Source: Emcibacteraceae bacterium (GTDB lineage Bacteria > Pseudomonadota > Alphaproteobacteria > Sphingomonadales > Emcibacteraceae). Taken from it: DNA of 5,182 nucleotides. The notes beneath the pieces are model-generated. The model searched no databases, was not told where the DNA came from, and was given only the letters and a program-made list of their open reading frames with translations. Positions 4,907 through 5,182 of this stretch are shown here, one piece after another (the stretch's first letter is position 1; each line of letters opens with the position of its first letter). Where the stretch lies: NCBI GenBank assembly GCA_016763335.1, contig JAESUD010000265.1:1-5182 (forward strand), written 5' to 3'. A program made the translations under genes and the position numbers.

Positions 4907-5182
4907 TTGAGCGCCTTTCAAGCCATAGGTTCATCAAATTTTCGCCGCTGGTTTTAGCACCGCTTTCGGTCATGATTGGCCTGCTGATTTACCGCTCATT
5001 TCTACACGAAAATTTACCACCACGGGTCGGACAGGTGCTGTGGTTTACGGCCCATTATTCTGCCCCTGCATTGCTCGCGCTTATCATCGAACTGATCAAT
5101 CGCCGCATCACCATCATCCCCTACCGCACCCGTCAACTTTCCTGGCTTCTTGCTCTAATTATTATGACCATCCCCGCGCATG
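4903..5182 (+). CDS. Membrane protein, probable N-terminus of TraG coupling protein (partial)
   Basis: The frame starts at ATG 4903, overlapping the traD stop by four bases. GGAAA (4891-4895) is a ribosome site seven bases upstream. The 93 visible residues run off the right edge. They contain three hydrophobic segments: about 13-31 (FSPLVLAPLSVMIGLLIY), 48-65 (WFTAHYSAPALLALIIEL) and 81-92 (WLLALIIMTIPA, cut). Ti-plasmid TraG, the VirD4-type ATPase that brings the relaxosome to the type IV secretion channel, begins with a similar series of membrane helices and follows traD in the same order. The overlap implies translational coupling with traD. The ATPase motifs would lie beyond the window, so any other membrane protein of the transfer cluster remains possible. 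Confidence 0.6.
   Translation, partial: MIERLSSHRFIKFSPLVLAPLSVMIGLLIYRSFLHENLPPRVGQVLWFTAHYSAPALLALIIELINRRITIIPYRTRQLSWLLALIIMTIPAH

Noticed and set aside
1..5182. CRISPR array or long direct repeats
   Set aside because: No repeated unit of 20-40 bases with regular spacers was seen on reading the window.

Overview
The window looks like accessory DNA from an alphaproteobacterium. The central gene is a Ti-type (MOBQ) TraA relaxase-helicase. From memory, its N-terminal text most resembles the TraA proteins of Rickettsiales and related intracellular alphaproteobacteria. The non-coding parts are AT-rich, which fits such a host. No database search was possible, so the taxonomic placement is an inference.

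Left part (1-675), minus strand: the beginning of a TolC/CzcC-type outer-membrane efflux protein runs off the left edge. It is preceded by a small exported, histidine-rich protein that resembles CzcI-type accessory proteins of heavy-metal efflux operons. The gap between the two holds a strong palindromic structure, and a plausible promoter precedes the small gene. This reads as the start of a czc/cus-like metal efflux operon, probably cargo of the mobile element.

Middle-left (676-1580): no intact gene. It holds a GC-richer patch with hairpins (about 770-960), a decayed gene for a small membrane protein (1011 to about 1331) broken by in-frame stops, and about 250 bases in which I see nothing convincing.

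Centre (1581-4115), minus strand: an intact 844-residue TraA with an N-terminal MobA/MobL nicking domain (Tyr25 and an HxH metal site) and a RecD-like helicase with all main motifs.

Right (4116-5182): a 350-base divergent intergenic region packed with inverted repeats, the likely oriT and tra promoter region. It is followed on the plus strand by a TraD-like relaxosome accessory gene, which overlaps by four bases (ATGA) the start of a membrane protein whose position and topology suggest the TraG coupling protein. The layout traA <- oriT -> traD-traG mirrors that of Ti plasmids. TraA would nick and unwind at oriT, TraD would assist it, and TraG would hand the complex to a type IV secretion channel. 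The genes that follow traA in Ti plasmids (traF, traB) are absent; decayed DNA and metal-efflux cargo take their place.
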